Source: Brassica napus
Lineage: Eukaryota; Streptophyta; Magnoliopsida; Brassicales; Brassicaceae
Assembly: GCF_020379485.1 (NCBI RefSeq)
Contig: NW_026014883.1
Span: 58,134-122,133 of the forward strand
DNA length: 64,000 nucleotides
Direction of reading: 5' to 3'
Shown: positions 8,744 to 19,799 of the stretch, in pieces
Position numbering within the stretch: position 1 is the first letter of the stretch
Layout of the letters: each line of letters opens with the position of its first letter
The notes under the pieces: model-generated
Databases searched by the model: none
What the model saw: only the letters and a program-made list of their open reading frames with translations
Told to the model about the DNA's origin: nothing
Made by a program: the position numbers and the translations under genes

Positions 8744-11700
8744 TCAGCTCCTTGGAGAAAGATCTATGAGTCCCAATCTGGTATGAATGGACTCCATAGT
8801 CTTTTGTCTTGCAGCCTTGGTGAACACATCCGCAAGTTGATCCTCACTCCTTGTATAGCATGGCAAGATCACTCCCAAGACAATCATCTGCCTCACTTTG
8901 TGGCAATCAACTTCAATGTGCTTGGTTCTCTCATGGAAGACTGAGTTAGTTGCAATGTGTATAGCTGCTTGGTTATCACAATGCATGGTCATTGGAGTTG
9001 CTTGCTCTATCTCCAAATGCTTCAAGATCCCTTTGATCCATACCAACTCATTGGTAAGCTTCAGCATGGCTCTATACTCAGCTTCAGCACTTGAGCAGGA
9101 CACCACCTTCTGCTTCTTACTCTTCCAAGTCACTAAGTTGCCTCCAATGAATGTACAATAGCCGGTGGTTGATCTTCTGTCTGCTCTATCTCCAGCCCAA
9201 TCAGCGTCACAATATCCCACCACTTCAGTACTCTTGTTGCATCCCATCCACACTCCAAGGCTTGATGTCCCGTTCAGATACAAGAGAAGTCTCTCCACCA
9301 TGCGCCAGTGATGTTCCTTTGGGACTTGCATATGCTGGCTCACTTGATTCACAGCAAAGCATATGTCTGGTCTTGTGATAGTGAGATAGATGAGCTTCCC
9401 TACCAGCTTCCTGTATAGCTTTGGATCATGGAAGGCCTTGCTATCTTCAATCTCCCCCTCACGTGGAATCTTGTATCCATCTTCAAGGGGCATCTTTGCT
9501 GTCTTATCTCCTTGTATACCTGCATCTTTCAAAAGATCAAGTGTATACTTCCTTTGGGAAATGAACAATCCTTCCTTAGATCTACACAACTCAATTCCAA
9601 GGAAGTATTTCATCTCTCCTAAGTCTTTGATTTCAAACACAGATTTCAAAAACTCCTTTGTGGCTTTTATACCAGCCTTATCACTACCTGTTATGATAAT
9701 GTCATCAACATATACAAGTAGACAGATGATACCTGAAGGTGTAGTGAGAGTGAAAAGGGTGTGATCCAATTCTGACTTCTTAAATCCACGCCCATTTAAA
9801 GTAGTGCTCAGCTTGTTGTACCATGCTCTAGGTGATTGCTTCAACCCATAGATAGCTTTCTTGAGCCTCAACACATTCCCTGGTTGTACAAGATGCTCAA
9901 GACCTGGTGGTGGATACATATACACTTCATCTTCTAGTTCCCCTTGAAGAAATGCATTCTTCACATCCATCTGCCAAAGCTCCCACTCAAGATTCACAGC
10001 AAGAGACAATACAATTCTTATTGTATGTAACTTGGCAACAGGAGCAAAGGTATCAATGTAGTCTTCCCCATATGTTTGAGTGTATCCTCTAGCCACCAGT
10101 CTTGTCTTCTTTCTATCAATGGTTCCATCAGGTAGATACTTAATAGTAAATATCCACTTGCTTGTTACTGCCTTCTTCCCTTTTGGTAACTCACTTTCAA
10201 ACCAAGTGTCATTCTTTATCATGGCATTGGCTTCATCACTCACTGATTCTTTCCAGTCTTCATACTGCATTGCTTCTTCATATGATCTTGGTATACTGCT
10301 TTCATCTAAGCTCATCATGAATGCACAATGCTCCTTTGGATAATAGGCAAAAGAACACACAGCCTGAGAGGGATGCTCCACAGCCTGGGCATTGTAGTAC
10401 ACTCTCGTGTTTACCCAGTTGGAAGCATCTCTCTTTAGCCGTGTGCTTCTCCTTAATGGTACCTCAGTTTGTGTTTGCTCTGGTGCTTCTACTTCAGTTG
10501 TTTCAACTTCTCCTTGTTCTGGCAACTCATTACGCTCTTCACTACTCGGTTCAACTCCACTTTGATCAGGATGATGCGCAAAACCTTGACTCTCATCCAC
10601 CTCCTCAGTTCCATTCCCTCCCTCATGATCAAGGTGAGATGGTTCTTCAGCTTCCTGTACTTCAGGTGACTGATCTTCGTTTGACTCCTGGGACATTCCA
10701 ATCCCAAGACCTTCTAGTATCTGTCTCAAGCTTGTAGCCCTATCTGAAGGTTGTGACAGATCCTCCAGCTCTTTCCAATCTTTGTCCTCATAGTAGCTCT
10801 TCTCTTCAAAGAACTTGACATCTCTAGATACAAGTACCCTTCTTGTTTCTGGAACAAAGCACTTGTATCCCTTCTGTGTAGTTGAGTATCCTATCATCAT
10901 AGCCTTGATACTCTTTGCTTCCAGCTTGTTTCTTATCTCTCCCGGGACAAGAACATAGCTTATACACCCAAAGACTCTTAGGTGATCTAGTACCGGCTTG
11001 TTGTTGTTGAGAACTTCAAATGGGGCTTTATCTTCTAAGATCCTGGTTGGTATCCTATTGATTAGGTAGCAAGCAGTAATCACAGCATCACTCCAAAATC
11101 TCTTTGGCACACTCATCTGAAACATCATTGATCTAGCCACTTCCATAAGATGTCTATTCTTTCTTTCAGCCACTCCATTCTGTTGAGGCGTGTAAGGGCA
11201 ACTTGTTTGATGAAGTATCCCATGTTGAGCTAGATGGTTCTTGAATGCATTGCCAGTATACTCTCCACCATTATCAGACCTGAAAATCTTAATCTTGGCA
11301 TTATACTGGTTAGAAACATATGATTGAAAGTTTTTAAATGCATCAAGAACCCTATCTTTTGTTTTGATTAGTGTTATCCAGGTGTATTTAGATTTTTCAT
11401 CTATAAATGTGACAAAGTACTTGTAATTATCTCTAGATAGGCAGGGAGCAGTCCATACATCAGAATGAATAAGATCAAAGCATTTATCATAGATAGTAGT
11501 GGACCTCTTGAACACAGTCTTACAATGTTTTCCCAAAATACAAGCTTCACAATCATTATTTTTAAACATGACACCTGGTAACATTAAGCTCAAGGCTCTA
11601 ACATGTGGATGTCCTAGCCTAGAATGCCATAATGCACCCCTACTTAACACAGAACTCAACAAGCAACTAGAACTAGAAATACGGGAAATGTCTTCAAGTA

Positions 11701-13267
11701 AATAAAGGTCTCCTTTGGTTACTCCTTGCCCAATCAACTTACTGCTTTCAATATCCTGAAATTTCACATCATTAGGACTGAAAATAACATTGCATTGAAG
11801 ATCATTGGTACATCTCTTAACAGATAATAGATTAGAAGTAAACTCAGGCATGTATAAGGCTTTAGAATCCTTATTAAACAGTTTCAAGTCCCCTACACCT
11901 CTAATAGGAATTCTATCACCATTTGCAATCATTACATGTCCATGAGCAGGTTCTATATTCTTTATAAGACTATCATCACTAATCATATGATGTGAAGCAC
12001 CTGAATCAATAATCAAAGGTTTTATTCCTTGAGCAATGTGATTTCTAGGTGTTTCACTTACCAATTTCAATTTACTGATGAGATCAAGCAATGTGAATTC
12101 ATTTCTAGGCATTCTATCAGCAGTAAAGGTCCTGTATGAGTCAGATTCAATCCTCATATTATCAAGGTTCTCTAGCAACTTATCACAAGTTCTAGGTAAC
12201 ACATGAGCAGCATAAGAATAACCAAGAGTGTTTCTGAGTGTGTTACCAGACTCCTTGAGAGCTTTGATCAGGGCGTCAATGTCAGACTTCCTAATCACCT
12301 CATGCTCCATGTTCTTCCCTACTCCTTGATGGTGAGGGGCTACGGCTCTTCCTCCACTTTCACCCGCATGATCCAATGAACCAGCTCCTGATGTGCCGGC
12401 TTCACTAGTCTCTGCAGAAAGGTGAGCTCGTCCCTCCCTCTCCTTGTTGAACTTGGCTGGCTTCAAATGAGGGTGTAGGATCCAGCACTGACTCCTCTTA
12501 TGCCCCGGCTTCTTGCAATGATCACAGTTGCCACTGAACTTCCTTTCCTCTCCACGGTAAGCAGCTTTGTTTGCTTGGATTGCCTCAGCCTTGTTGGAAA
12601 GAGCCACATCCCCTTTTCCCCCAAACAAGCCGAGAGTCCCTTCTTCCTTTTGAAGCTGTGCACACACTTCCTCCATAGATGGAAGGTTTGGAGACCTTAG
12701 GATATGCTTAATAACATCACCAAAGGCCGGATTCAACGTCAACATCAAACCAAACACTTGATCTTGTTCCCGCCTCTCCATAAGCGTCTCTTGATCAATG
12801 GTGCTTGGCCTCAAGGTCTCTAGCTCAGACCAGAGTGACCTGTACTTTCCCAAGTGCTTAGAGAACTCCTCCTCTTCTTGCGCAAGGTTGTTGATGGCTC
12901 TCTTGAGCTCAAACACCCGGCTTAGGTTGGTAGTGTTCCCAAACGTCTTCAGGAGGGTTTCCCACAGGTGTTTAGGAGTCTCACAGTAGCTGTAGGCATC
13001 TAGGAGATGGACTTCAAGGGATCCTTGTAGTACTGAGAGCACCATCAAGTCTTCTTGAATCCATTTCTTCTCGGCAGCAGCAACTTGATCTCCATCACCT
13101 TCACCTCCTTCTCCTACTTTGGCCACTGGTTTAGGTGCCTCATCCGTGATGTGACTCCATAACCCTAGCCTCCCAATGGCTGTCTTCACAAGCCTAGACC
13201 ACAACAGGTAGTTCCCACTACCCTTCAAAGCAACAGGAACCGTAATGACCTTGTAGGTTCCCTCCAT
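8744..13267 (-). CDS. gag-pol: Gag-Pol polyprotein of element H (1507 aa, intact)
   Basis: The start is the ATG at 13267 (MEGTYK). The frame is open further upstream to 13351, but only from a TTG next to the primer site. Domains: Gag with GNYLLWSRL (18-26) and a UBN2-type region (about 75-210); zinc knuckle C248/C251/H256/C261; protease DSGASHHM at D421; integrase zinc domain H548, H553, C573, C576 and catalytic D603, D665, E701; an acidic linker (about 855-940); reverse transcriptase with D1101 and YVDD at 1186-1189; RNase H with D1354 (YCDADW), E1395 and D1431; C-terminal QLADVFTKAA. The length is normal for copia. No stop or frameshift is present and every catalytic residue I can place is retained. 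It would supply capsid and enzymes for reverse transcription and integration, and its product could in principle act on related copies. Confidence 0.95.
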   Translation of the reverse strand: MEGTYKVITVPVALKGSGNYLLWSRLVKTAIGRLGLWSHITDEAPKPVAKVGEGGEGDGDQVAAAEKKWIQEDLMVLSVLQGSLEVHLLDAYSYCETPKHLWETLLKTFGNTTNLSRVFELKRAINNLAQEEEEFSKHLGKYRSLWSELETLRPSTIDQETLMERREQDQVFGLMLTLNPAFGDVIKHILRSPNLPSMEEVCAQLQKEEGTLGLFGGKGDVALSNKAEAIQANKAAYRGEERKFSGNCDHCKKPGHKRSQCWILHPHLKPAKFNKEREGRAHLSAETSEAGTSGAGSLDHAGESGGRAVAPHHQGVGKNMEHEVIRKSDIDALIKALKESGNTLRNTLGYSYAAHVLPRTCDKLLENLDNMRIESDSYRTFTADRMPRNEFTLLDLISKLKLVSETPRNHIAQGIKPLIIDSGASHHMISDDSLIKNIEPAHGHVMIANGDRIPIRGVGDLKLFNKDSKALYMPEFTSNLLSVKRCTNDLQCNVIFSPNDVKFQDIESSKLIGQGVTKGDLYLLEDISRISSSSCLLSSVLSRGALWHSRLGHPHVRALSLMLPGVMFKNNDCEACILGKHCKTVFKRSTTIYDKCFDLIHSDVWTAPCLSRDNYKYFVTFIDEKSKYTWITLIKTKDRVLDAFKNFQSYVSNQYNAKIKIFRSDNGGEYTGNAFKNHLAQHGILHQTSCPYTPQQNGVAERKNRHLMEVARSMMFQMSVPKRFWSDAVITACYLINRIPTRILEDKAPFEVLNNNKPVLDHLRVFGCISYVLVPGEIRNKLEAKSIKAMMIGYSTTQKGYKCFVPETRRVLVSRDVKFFEEKSYYEDKDWKELEDLSQPSDRATSLRQILEGLGIGMSQESNEDQSPEVQEAEEPSHLDHEGGNGTEEVDESQGFAHHPDQSGVEPSSEERNELPEQGEVETTEVEAPEQTQTEVPLRRSTRLKRDASNWVNTRVYYNAQAVEHPSQAVCSFAYYPKEHCAFMMSLDESSIPRSYEEAMQYEDWKESVSDEANAMIKNDTWFESELPKGKKAVTSKWIFTIKYLPDGTIDRKKTRLVARGYTQTYGEDYIDTFAPVAKLHTIRIVLSLAVNLEWELWQMDVKNAFLQGELEDEVYMYPPPGLEHLVQPGNVLRLKKAIYGLKQSPRAWYNKLSTTLNGRGFKKSELDHTLFTLTTPSGIICLLVYVDDIIITGSDKAGIKATKEFLKSVFEIKDLGEMKYFLGIELCRSKEGLFISQRKYTLDLLKDAGIQGDKTAKMPLEDGYKIPREGEIEDSKAFHDPKLYRKLVGKLIYLTITRPDICFAVNQVSQHMQVPKEHHWRMVERLLLYLNGTSSLGVWMGCNKSTEVVGYCDADWAGDRADRRSTTGYCTFIGGNLVTWKSKKQKVVSCSSAEAEYRAMLKLTNELVWIKGILKHLEIEQATPMTMHCDNQAAIHIATNSVFHERTKHIEVDCHKVRQMIVLGVILPCYTRSEDQLADVFTKAARQKTMESIHTRLGLIDLSPRS

Positions 13268-13351
13268 CTTGTTTAGTTTGATCCGAAAGAGAAAAGAAAA
13301 TGAGTTTAGACTGAAGCTGAAGAACACTCGAAACCTCAATACCACAGCCAA

Positions 13352-13367
13352 CCTGGCTCTGATACCA
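13352..13367 (-). other. Primer binding site of H
   Basis: TGGTATCAGAGCCAGG on the minus strand, immediately inside the 5' LTR. Confidence 0.92.
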
Positions 13368-13947
13368 TGTGATTTTAGAGATGAGAACAGGTATTGAGAG
13401 TTTAGAAAGAGATTATGGTGAGATTAAGGGAAGATGGGATGATTTATGATATGTAAAAGAGAAACATGATGAACTAGAGAGAGATTATCATCAAATCGAG
13501 TTATCTTATTAATCAAGACAGAGTTTACAATATATAAGATCAGATACAAGGGTTTCAGAGAGACTAAGCATGTGAGGTCAAGGATAAGGTTGCTTTAATT
13601 CAAACTTGATCCAATGGGAGCTGTCACACGTTTAAAGGCATCTTGGACCAGGTTCCTTTTGCCTTTACAGCCTGTTCCAGCCTGTGTGGATAAGACCCAG
13701 CTCCCTTAGCCATCCAAACGGTCATCTCTTCATGGTAAAATCCCCTTTGGCCGTTAACTCCTTTTACTCGGGTAAAAGATGACTTGGGCGAGTTATGGAT
13801 CGACCATGGTACGGATGGTACGGCCTGTACGGCCTTGTACGGCCTGGTCGATCCCTAACCCATCTTTTCCATTCCTTCACACCATCTCATCTCTTCTTCA
13901 ACTCCTTAGGACATCTTCTCTCATATATTGATCAGCTCATTTCAACA
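13368..13947 (-). repeat. 5' LTR of H
   Basis: 580 bp, apparently identical to 8022-8601. On the minus strand a TATA-like cttatatattg lies near 13528-13538. It carries the GTACGG cluster upstream of that, as expected for U3. Confidence 0.95.
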
Positions 13948-13952
13948 TGTAC

Positions 13953-16900
13953 TACTGATTTGAATTGTAATGTTATATTCAGTCCTAATGATGTGATGTT
14001 TCAGGATATTGAGAGCAGCCAATTGATTGGAAAAGGAGTTACAAAGGGAGAGTTATACATGCTTGAGAAGCTTGATCCTGTTTCCAATCATAACTGCTCA
14101 TTTACTTCTGCTTCTAGTTTGAATAAAAATGCATTGTGGCATGCTAGACTAGGTCATCCCCATGAGAGGGCTTTAAACTTGATGTTACCAGGTGTGGTTT
14201 TTGAAAATGATAAGTGTGAAGCTTGCATCTTAGGCAAGCATTGTAAGAATGTGTTTCCAAGAACATCTACTGTTTATGAAAATTGCTTTGATTTGATTCA
14301 TACTGATGTGTGGACTGCACCTAGTTTCTCTAGAGACAATCATAAGTACTTTGTCACATTCATTGATGAAAAATCTAAATACACCTGGTTAACACTTATT
14401 CCATCAAAAGATAGGGTGATAGATGCATTCAAGAACTTTCAAGCTTATGTGACTAACCATTATCATGCTAAGATTAAAATTTTGAGATCAGATAATGGAG
14501 GAGAGTACACAAGCTATGCGTTCAAAAGTCATCTAGATCATCATGGAATACTTCATCAAACAAGCTGTCCCTACACACCACAACAGAATGGTGTAGCTGA
14601 GAGGAAGAACATGCACTTGATGGAGGTGGCTCGATCATTGATGTTCCAAGCCAATGTACCTAAGAGATTCTGGAGTGATGCTGTATCCACTGCTTGCTAT
14701 CTAATCAACCGAATGCCGACAAGGGTGTTGAAGGATCAAGCACCATTTGAGGTACTGAACAAGCGCAAGCCATCTTTGGCATATATGAAAGTGTTTGGAT
14801 GCTTGTGTTATGTGTTGGTACCAGGAGAGTTGAGGAACAAGCTAGAAGCAAGAAGCCGAAAGGCAATGTTCATTGGCTACTCAACAACTCAAAAGGGATA
14901 TAAGTGTTATGATCCAGAAGCTAGAAGGGTACTTGTATCTAGAGATGTGAAGTTCATTGAAGAAAGAGGATACTATGAAGAGAAGAATCAAGAAGACTTG
15001 AGGGACCTTACATCAGATAAGGCTGGAGTCTTAAGGATTATTTTGGAAGGTCTTGGTATCAAGATGAATCAGGATCAGTCCACAAATAGACAACCAGAAG
15101 AGAGCTCAAATGAACCAAGTAGAGCTGCTCAAACACCTCACCTTGATCATGAGGGGGGGAAGTGAACCTGAAACTCAAGAAAATGGCCAAGAAGGAGTCG
15201 GCTTGAGTGAAGAAGGAGAAGAGTTCAACTCAGGTTCTCATCATCAAGGTGAGCAAGACCAAGGAGATGAAGCACAAGAACCGCATATACAAGATGAGCT
15301 GGTTCAAGTGCAAGAACAACCAGTATTGAGGAGAAGCACAAGGCTTAGAAAGGATCCTTCCTCTTGGGTAAACACGCGAGTGTACTACAATGCCCAAGCT
15401 GTGGATCATCCTTCTCAAGCTGTGTGTTCCTTTGCTCAATACCCCGAAGAACATTGTGCATTCATGGTTAACTTGGATGAGAACTATATTCCAAGAAGCT
15501 ATGAAGAAGCAATCATGGATAAAGAATGGAAGGAATCAGTTGGAGCTGAGGCAGGAGCCATGATCAAGAATGATACATGGTATGAGAGTGAGTTACCAAA
15601 AGGGAAGAAGGATGTGAGTAGTAAATGGATATTCACAATCAAGTATAAGGCTGATGGAAAGGTTGAGAGGAAGAAGTCAAGGCTAGTAGCAAGAGGTTTC
15701 ACTCAAACTTATGGAGAAGATTACATAGAAACCTTTGCACCAGTAGCTAAACTACATACAATACGGATTGTATTAAGCTTGGCTGTGAATCTTGGATGGG
15801 GGTTATGGCAAAAGGATGTGAAGAATGCATTCTTACAAGGTGAACTTGAGGATGAAGTATATATGCATCCACCACCAGGCCTAGAACACTTAGTGAAGAG
15901 AGGGAATGTGTTGAGATTGAAGAAAGCTATCTATGGGCTGAAGCAATCACCAAGAGCTTGGTACAACAAGCTGAGCACTACTCTGAATGGCCGAGGCTTC
16001 AAGAAGTCTGAACTAGACCACACTCTCTTCACACTCACAACTCCCTCAGGTATGATTGCACTTCTTGTGTATGTTGATGATATCATTATCACAGGAAGTG
16101 ATAAGGAAGGTATCATAGCAACCAAGGAGTTCATTAAATCCATGTTTGAGATTAAAGATTTGGGAGAAATGAAATACTTTCTTGGAATTGAGATATGTAG
16201 ATCCAAGGAAGGTTTATTCATGTCCCAAAGGAAGTATACACTTGATCTTTTGAAAGGTGCAGGTGCTTATGGAGGCAAGACTGCAAGGATGCCTATGGAG
16301 GATGGTTACAAAGTCCCACGAGAGGGGGAGATTGAAGACAGCAAACCTTATCAGGATCCTAAACTCTATAGAAAACTAGTTGGCAAATTGATTTATCTTA
16401 CCATAACTAGACCTGACATTTGTTTTGCTGTCAATCAGGTGAGTCAACATATGCAAGTTCCTAAGGAGCATCATTGGCGCATGGTGGAGAGGATCTTGAT
16501 GTATCTCAACGGCTCACCTGATCAAGGAGTATGGATGGGTTGCAATGGAAGCACTGAAGTGGTTGGATACTGTGATGCAGATTGGGCTGGTGATAGAGCA
16601 GACAGGAGATCAACCACAGGCTATTGCACATTCATTGGAGGCAACTTGGTGACATGGAAGAGTAAGAAGCAGAAGGTGGTCTCTTGCTCAAGTGCAGAAG
16701 CTGAGTATAGAGCTATGCTGAAGCTTACCAACGAGTTGGTGTGGATCAAAGGCATCTTGAAGCATTTGGAGATTGATCAAGCCACACCAATGACAATGCA
16801 TTGTGATAACCAAGCAGCCCTTCACATTGCATCCAACTCGGTGTTTCATGAGAGGACCAAGCACATTGAAGTTGATTGCCACAAGGTGAGGCAAATGATC

Positions 16901-17041
16901 ATCCTAGGAGTCATCTTGCCATGTTACACGAGGAGTGAAGATCAGTTAGCTGATGTGTTCACCAAGGCTGCAAGACAGAAGACAATGGAGTCCATTCACA
17001 TCAGGTTGGGCCTCATTGATCTTGGGAAGAGAAGGAGCTGA
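13953..17041 (+). pseudogene. gag-pol: Gag-Pol of element B, 3' part (integrase, RT, RNase H)
   Basis: Continues B's frame after H. Integrase has HARLGHPH, CEACILGKH, HTDVW, RSDNGGEY and NGVAERKN. In the acidic linker the run of G at 15153-15159 has seven bases where six keep the frame, so the frame shifts by +1 and hits TGA at 15163-15165. Reverse transcriptase (YVDD), RNase H (YCDADW) and ADVFTKAA continue in the second frame to the stop at 17039-17041. The motif usually read WQMDVKNAF is WQKDVKNAF here. The rest is well preserved. Confidence 0.9.
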
Positions 17042-17079
17042 TCCTCTTGGCTGTGAGGTCTTTACTCTTTTTCCCTCAT

Positions 17080-17127
17080 CAAGGTTTTGTCCCAATGGGT
17101 TTTCCTTGGTGAGGTTTTTAATGAGGA
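17080..17127 (+). other. Conserved hairpin motif before B's polypurine tract
   Basis: Contains AAGGTTTTGTCCCAATGGG followed by TTTTCCTT; CCC/GGG and AAGG/CCTT can pair. The same ~47-nt block lies between pol and the polypurine tract in F (1501-1547), H, A (about 19369-19414), E (about 22615-22660), J1 and D. Such a block is a familiar feature of plant copia elements. Its role is not shown here. Confidence 0.6.
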
Positions 17128-17166
17128 AGGTCTCATAGCCATCCAAGCTTAGGCTTTTACAAAGCT

Positions 17167-17181
17167 AAGCTTGAGGGGGAG
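17167..17181 (+). other. Polypurine tract of B
   Basis: AAGCTTGAGGGGGAG directly before the 3' LTR at 17182. Confidence 0.92.
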
Positions 17182-17773
17182 TGTTGAGATGAGTTGAGAC
17201 ATGTGAAGTAGAGACACAAAGGAGTTGAGATCATAAGGAGAGCAAAAGGGTTAAGAGGCTGAATAAGGTGAAGGGGATGGTACAGATGGAGAGGCCGTAC
17301 CAGGCCGTACAAGTGACCAGGCCGTACAAGGTGAAAGCGGTCAAGTAACTATCCAAGTAACTTTGATGTACTGAGGAGAAGTTACACTCGGCCAAGACCT
17401 TATCCGAACGTTGAGAGGATAAGGAAGGCACGGCTTGACACCTAGGACAGGCTGGCAAGGGCTGGAAAGGAAGAGCATCTGGTCTTGGATAAGAAAGATG
17501 CTACAAACGTGTGGAGACACCCATTGGCCGGTTCAAATTAAAGCTTAGGCTCCCCTTTGACTCTACATGCTTATGATTTCGAAAACCCTAAGTGTATGGA
17601 CCTATATATATGTAATCTCATCCCTTAATAAAGATTAGACAGTTCTAAACAATCTCTCTCTATACTCATTTCATTATGATTCTCCATTAGTCTCTAATCT
17701 GTCTCATAATCTCTTATTCTCTTCTATAATCCTTTCTAAACTCAGATAATCATTTACATCCTTAAATCTCATA
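17182..17773 (+). repeat. 3' LTR of B
   Basis: 592 bp, the same length as the 5' LTR, with at least five substitutions. Ends in CATA followed by the target duplication tattc. Confidence 0.93.
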
Positions 17774-17778
17774 TATTC
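17774..17778 (+). other. Target site duplication of B, right copy
   Basis: tattc, matching 5745-5749. Element A's pol resumes at 17779. Confidence 0.9.
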
Positions 17779-19325
17779 CAAGGACATATGAAGAAGCTAT
17801 GGCTTTAAAGGAGTGGAGAGATTCAGTTGCTGATGAGTCCGGAGCCATGATTAAGAATGAAACGTGGTATGAGAGTGAGCTGCCTAAAGGGAAGAAGGCA
17901 GTGACTAGTAAATGGGTGTTCACAATCAAGTTTCATCCTGATGGAAGAATAGAGAGGCGCAAGTCTAGGTTGGTGGCAAGAGGATTTACTCAGACATATG
18001 GTGAGGACTATGTTGAGACCTTTGCTCCTGTGGCTAAACTTCATACTATCAGGATTGTATTATCTTTAGCTGTGAATCTTGAGTGGGATTTGTGGCAAAT
18101 GGATGTGAAGAATGCATTTCTTCAAGGAGAGTTGGAAGATGAAGTATACATGCATCCACCACCAGGTCTTGAACATCTAGTAAAGAAGGGTAATGTGTTG
18201 AGGTTGAGGAAAGCTATCTATGGTCTCAAGCAGTCTCCAAGGGCATGGTACAACAAGTTGAGTACTACACTGAATGGGAGAGGGTTCAGAAAGTCAGAAT
18301 TGGATCACACTCTCTTTACCCTAACCACCTCATCTGGTATTGTGGTGTTGCTTGTGTATGTGGATGATATCATCATCACAGGCAGTGATAAGGAAGGTAT
18401 TAAGGCTACAAAGGAGTATCTCAAGGCAAGCTTTGAAATTAAAGACTTGGGGGAAATGAAGTATTTTCTTGGGATTGAGATATGCAGATCAAAGGAAGGA
18501 TTGTTTATGTCCCAAAGGAAGTATGTGATTGATCTCTTGAAGGGAGCAGATGCCTATGGAGGAAAGACAGCCAAGATGCCAATGGAGGATGGTTACAAGG
18601 TTCCACGTGAGGGGGAGATTGAGGATAGCAATCCGTTCCATGATCCTAAGCTATATAGGAAGCTAGTGGGGAAGTTGATTTATCTTACCATTACTAGACC
18701 TGATGTGTGTTTTGCGGTGAATCAAGTCAGTCAACACATGCAAGTTCCTAAGGAGCACCATTGGCGGATGGTGGAAAGGATCTTGATGTATCTGAATGGA
18801 ACTACTGGTCTTGGAGTATGGATGGGATGTAACAAGAGTACTGAGGTTGTAGGCTACTGTGATGCAGATTGGGCTGGAGACCGAGCAGACAGAAGATCAA
18901 CCACAAGCTATTGTACATTCATTGGTGGTAACTTGGTCACTTGGAAGAGTAAGAAGCAGAAGGTAGTGTCATGTTCCAGTGCTGAGGCCGAGTATAGAGC
19001 AATGCTGAAGCTTACAAATGAGCTAGTATGGATAAAAGGGATTTTGAAGCATCTGGAGATTATTCAAGCAACGCCAATGACAATGCATTGTGATAATCAA
19101 GCAGCTATCCACATTGCATCTAATTCTGTGTTCCATGAGAGAACAAAGCACATTGAGGTTGATTGTCACAAGGTGAGGCAGATGATGATTCTTGGGGTAA
19201 TTCTACCTTGTTATACTCGGAGTGAGGATCAGTTAGCAGATGTGTTCACAAAGGCAGCAAGGCAAAAGACAATGGAGTCCATACACATCAGGTTAGGACT
19301 CATTGATCTCTCGCCTAAGGGCTAG
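17779..19325 (+). pseudogene. gag-pol: Gag-Pol of element A, 3' part (RT and RNase H)
   Basis: Joins in frame to 5749 and encodes PRTYEEAM, then the reverse transcriptase (KGKKAVTSKWVF, WQMDVKNAFLQG, YGLKQSPRAWY, YVDD), RNase H (YCDADW, EAEY, CDNQAA) and the usual C-terminus ending at 19325. No internal stop or frameshift. It has no start of its own; the first in-frame Met (17799) is internal. Confidence 0.9.
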
Positions 19326-19457
19326 TCTATACACTCTCCTGATCATGTGATCTCTACTCTTTCCTTATTAAGGTTTTGTCCCAATGGGTTTTCCTTAATG
19401 AGGTTTTAATGAGGGAGATCTCATGGTCCTTCCAAGCTTGAGTTGTTCCACATGGTC

Positions 19458-19472
19458 AAGCTTGAGGGGGAG
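19458..19472 (+). other. Polypurine tract of A
   Basis: AAGCTTGAGGGGGAG directly before A's 3' LTR. Confidence 0.9.
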
Positions 19473-19799
19473 TGTTGAGATGAGAGAATAAAGAGTTGAT
19501 ATATTGAGAGAGGAAGAGATTTGGAGCAGACAGTAACTTTGGAGTTTTACTGTGGTAACTTTAGTTTAACCACAGTAACAACTTGGGGAAGTTATCTGAT
19601 GGGATAAGAAGGTAACTTAGTGAAGAGAAGAGATAAGATTCGACCAGAAAGGATAAGGAAGGATAAGGGAGCACTTTGACAGCCTGTATGATGCTGGAAA
19701 GGAGAGGATGCTTTTATACTAGTGCAAGCATGTGAGAAAGCACAGCCAAGTGATTCAAAAGGAGCTCCAGCCTTTCATTTGACTACACATGCTTATACA
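19473..19799 (+). repeat. 3' LTR of A, first part
   Basis: Starts TGTTGAGATGAGAGAATAAA, is very close to the 5' LTR of G and lacks the GTACGG cluster. It carries an inverted repeat ACTGTGGT / ACCACAGT at 19549-19576. Interrupted at 19800 by a solo LTR; the last five bases (ataca) are the target duplication. Confidence 0.88.

Larger units (their letters stand above)
8022..13947 (-). mobile_element. Copia element H: intact, youngest insertion
   Basis: 5.93 kb on the minus strand: 5' LTR 13368-13947, primer site 13352-13367, one gag-pol ORF 13267-8744, polypurine tract 8616-8602, 3' LTR 8022-8601. Both LTRs are 580 bp and I find no difference between them by eye. Target duplication tgtac is perfect. 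LTR ends are canonical TG...CA. All hallmarks of a potentially autonomous, very recent insertion are present. Confidence 0.95.
5750..17773 (+). mobile_element. Copia element B, inserted in A and split by H
   Basis: Two 592-bp LTRs (5750-6341, 17182-17773) with at least five substitutions between them (about 1%), so it is young but older than H. Internal order: primer site, gag and protease (6604-8021), insertion of H, then integrase to RNase H (13953-17041) and polypurine tract. Flanked by tattc. LTR ends are TG...TA, not the usual TG...CA. Confidence 0.93.

Noticed and set aside
13268..13351. 28-residue hydrophobic N-terminal extension of H Gag resembling a signal peptide
   Set aside because: It starts at TTG beside the primer site and lies in the leader; the ATG at 13267 matches other copia Gag starts.
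13795..13952. Start of an apparent long ORF at 13795 upstream of B's integrase
   Set aside because: Positions 13795-13947 are H's LTR read on the wrong strand; B's frame really resumes at 13953.
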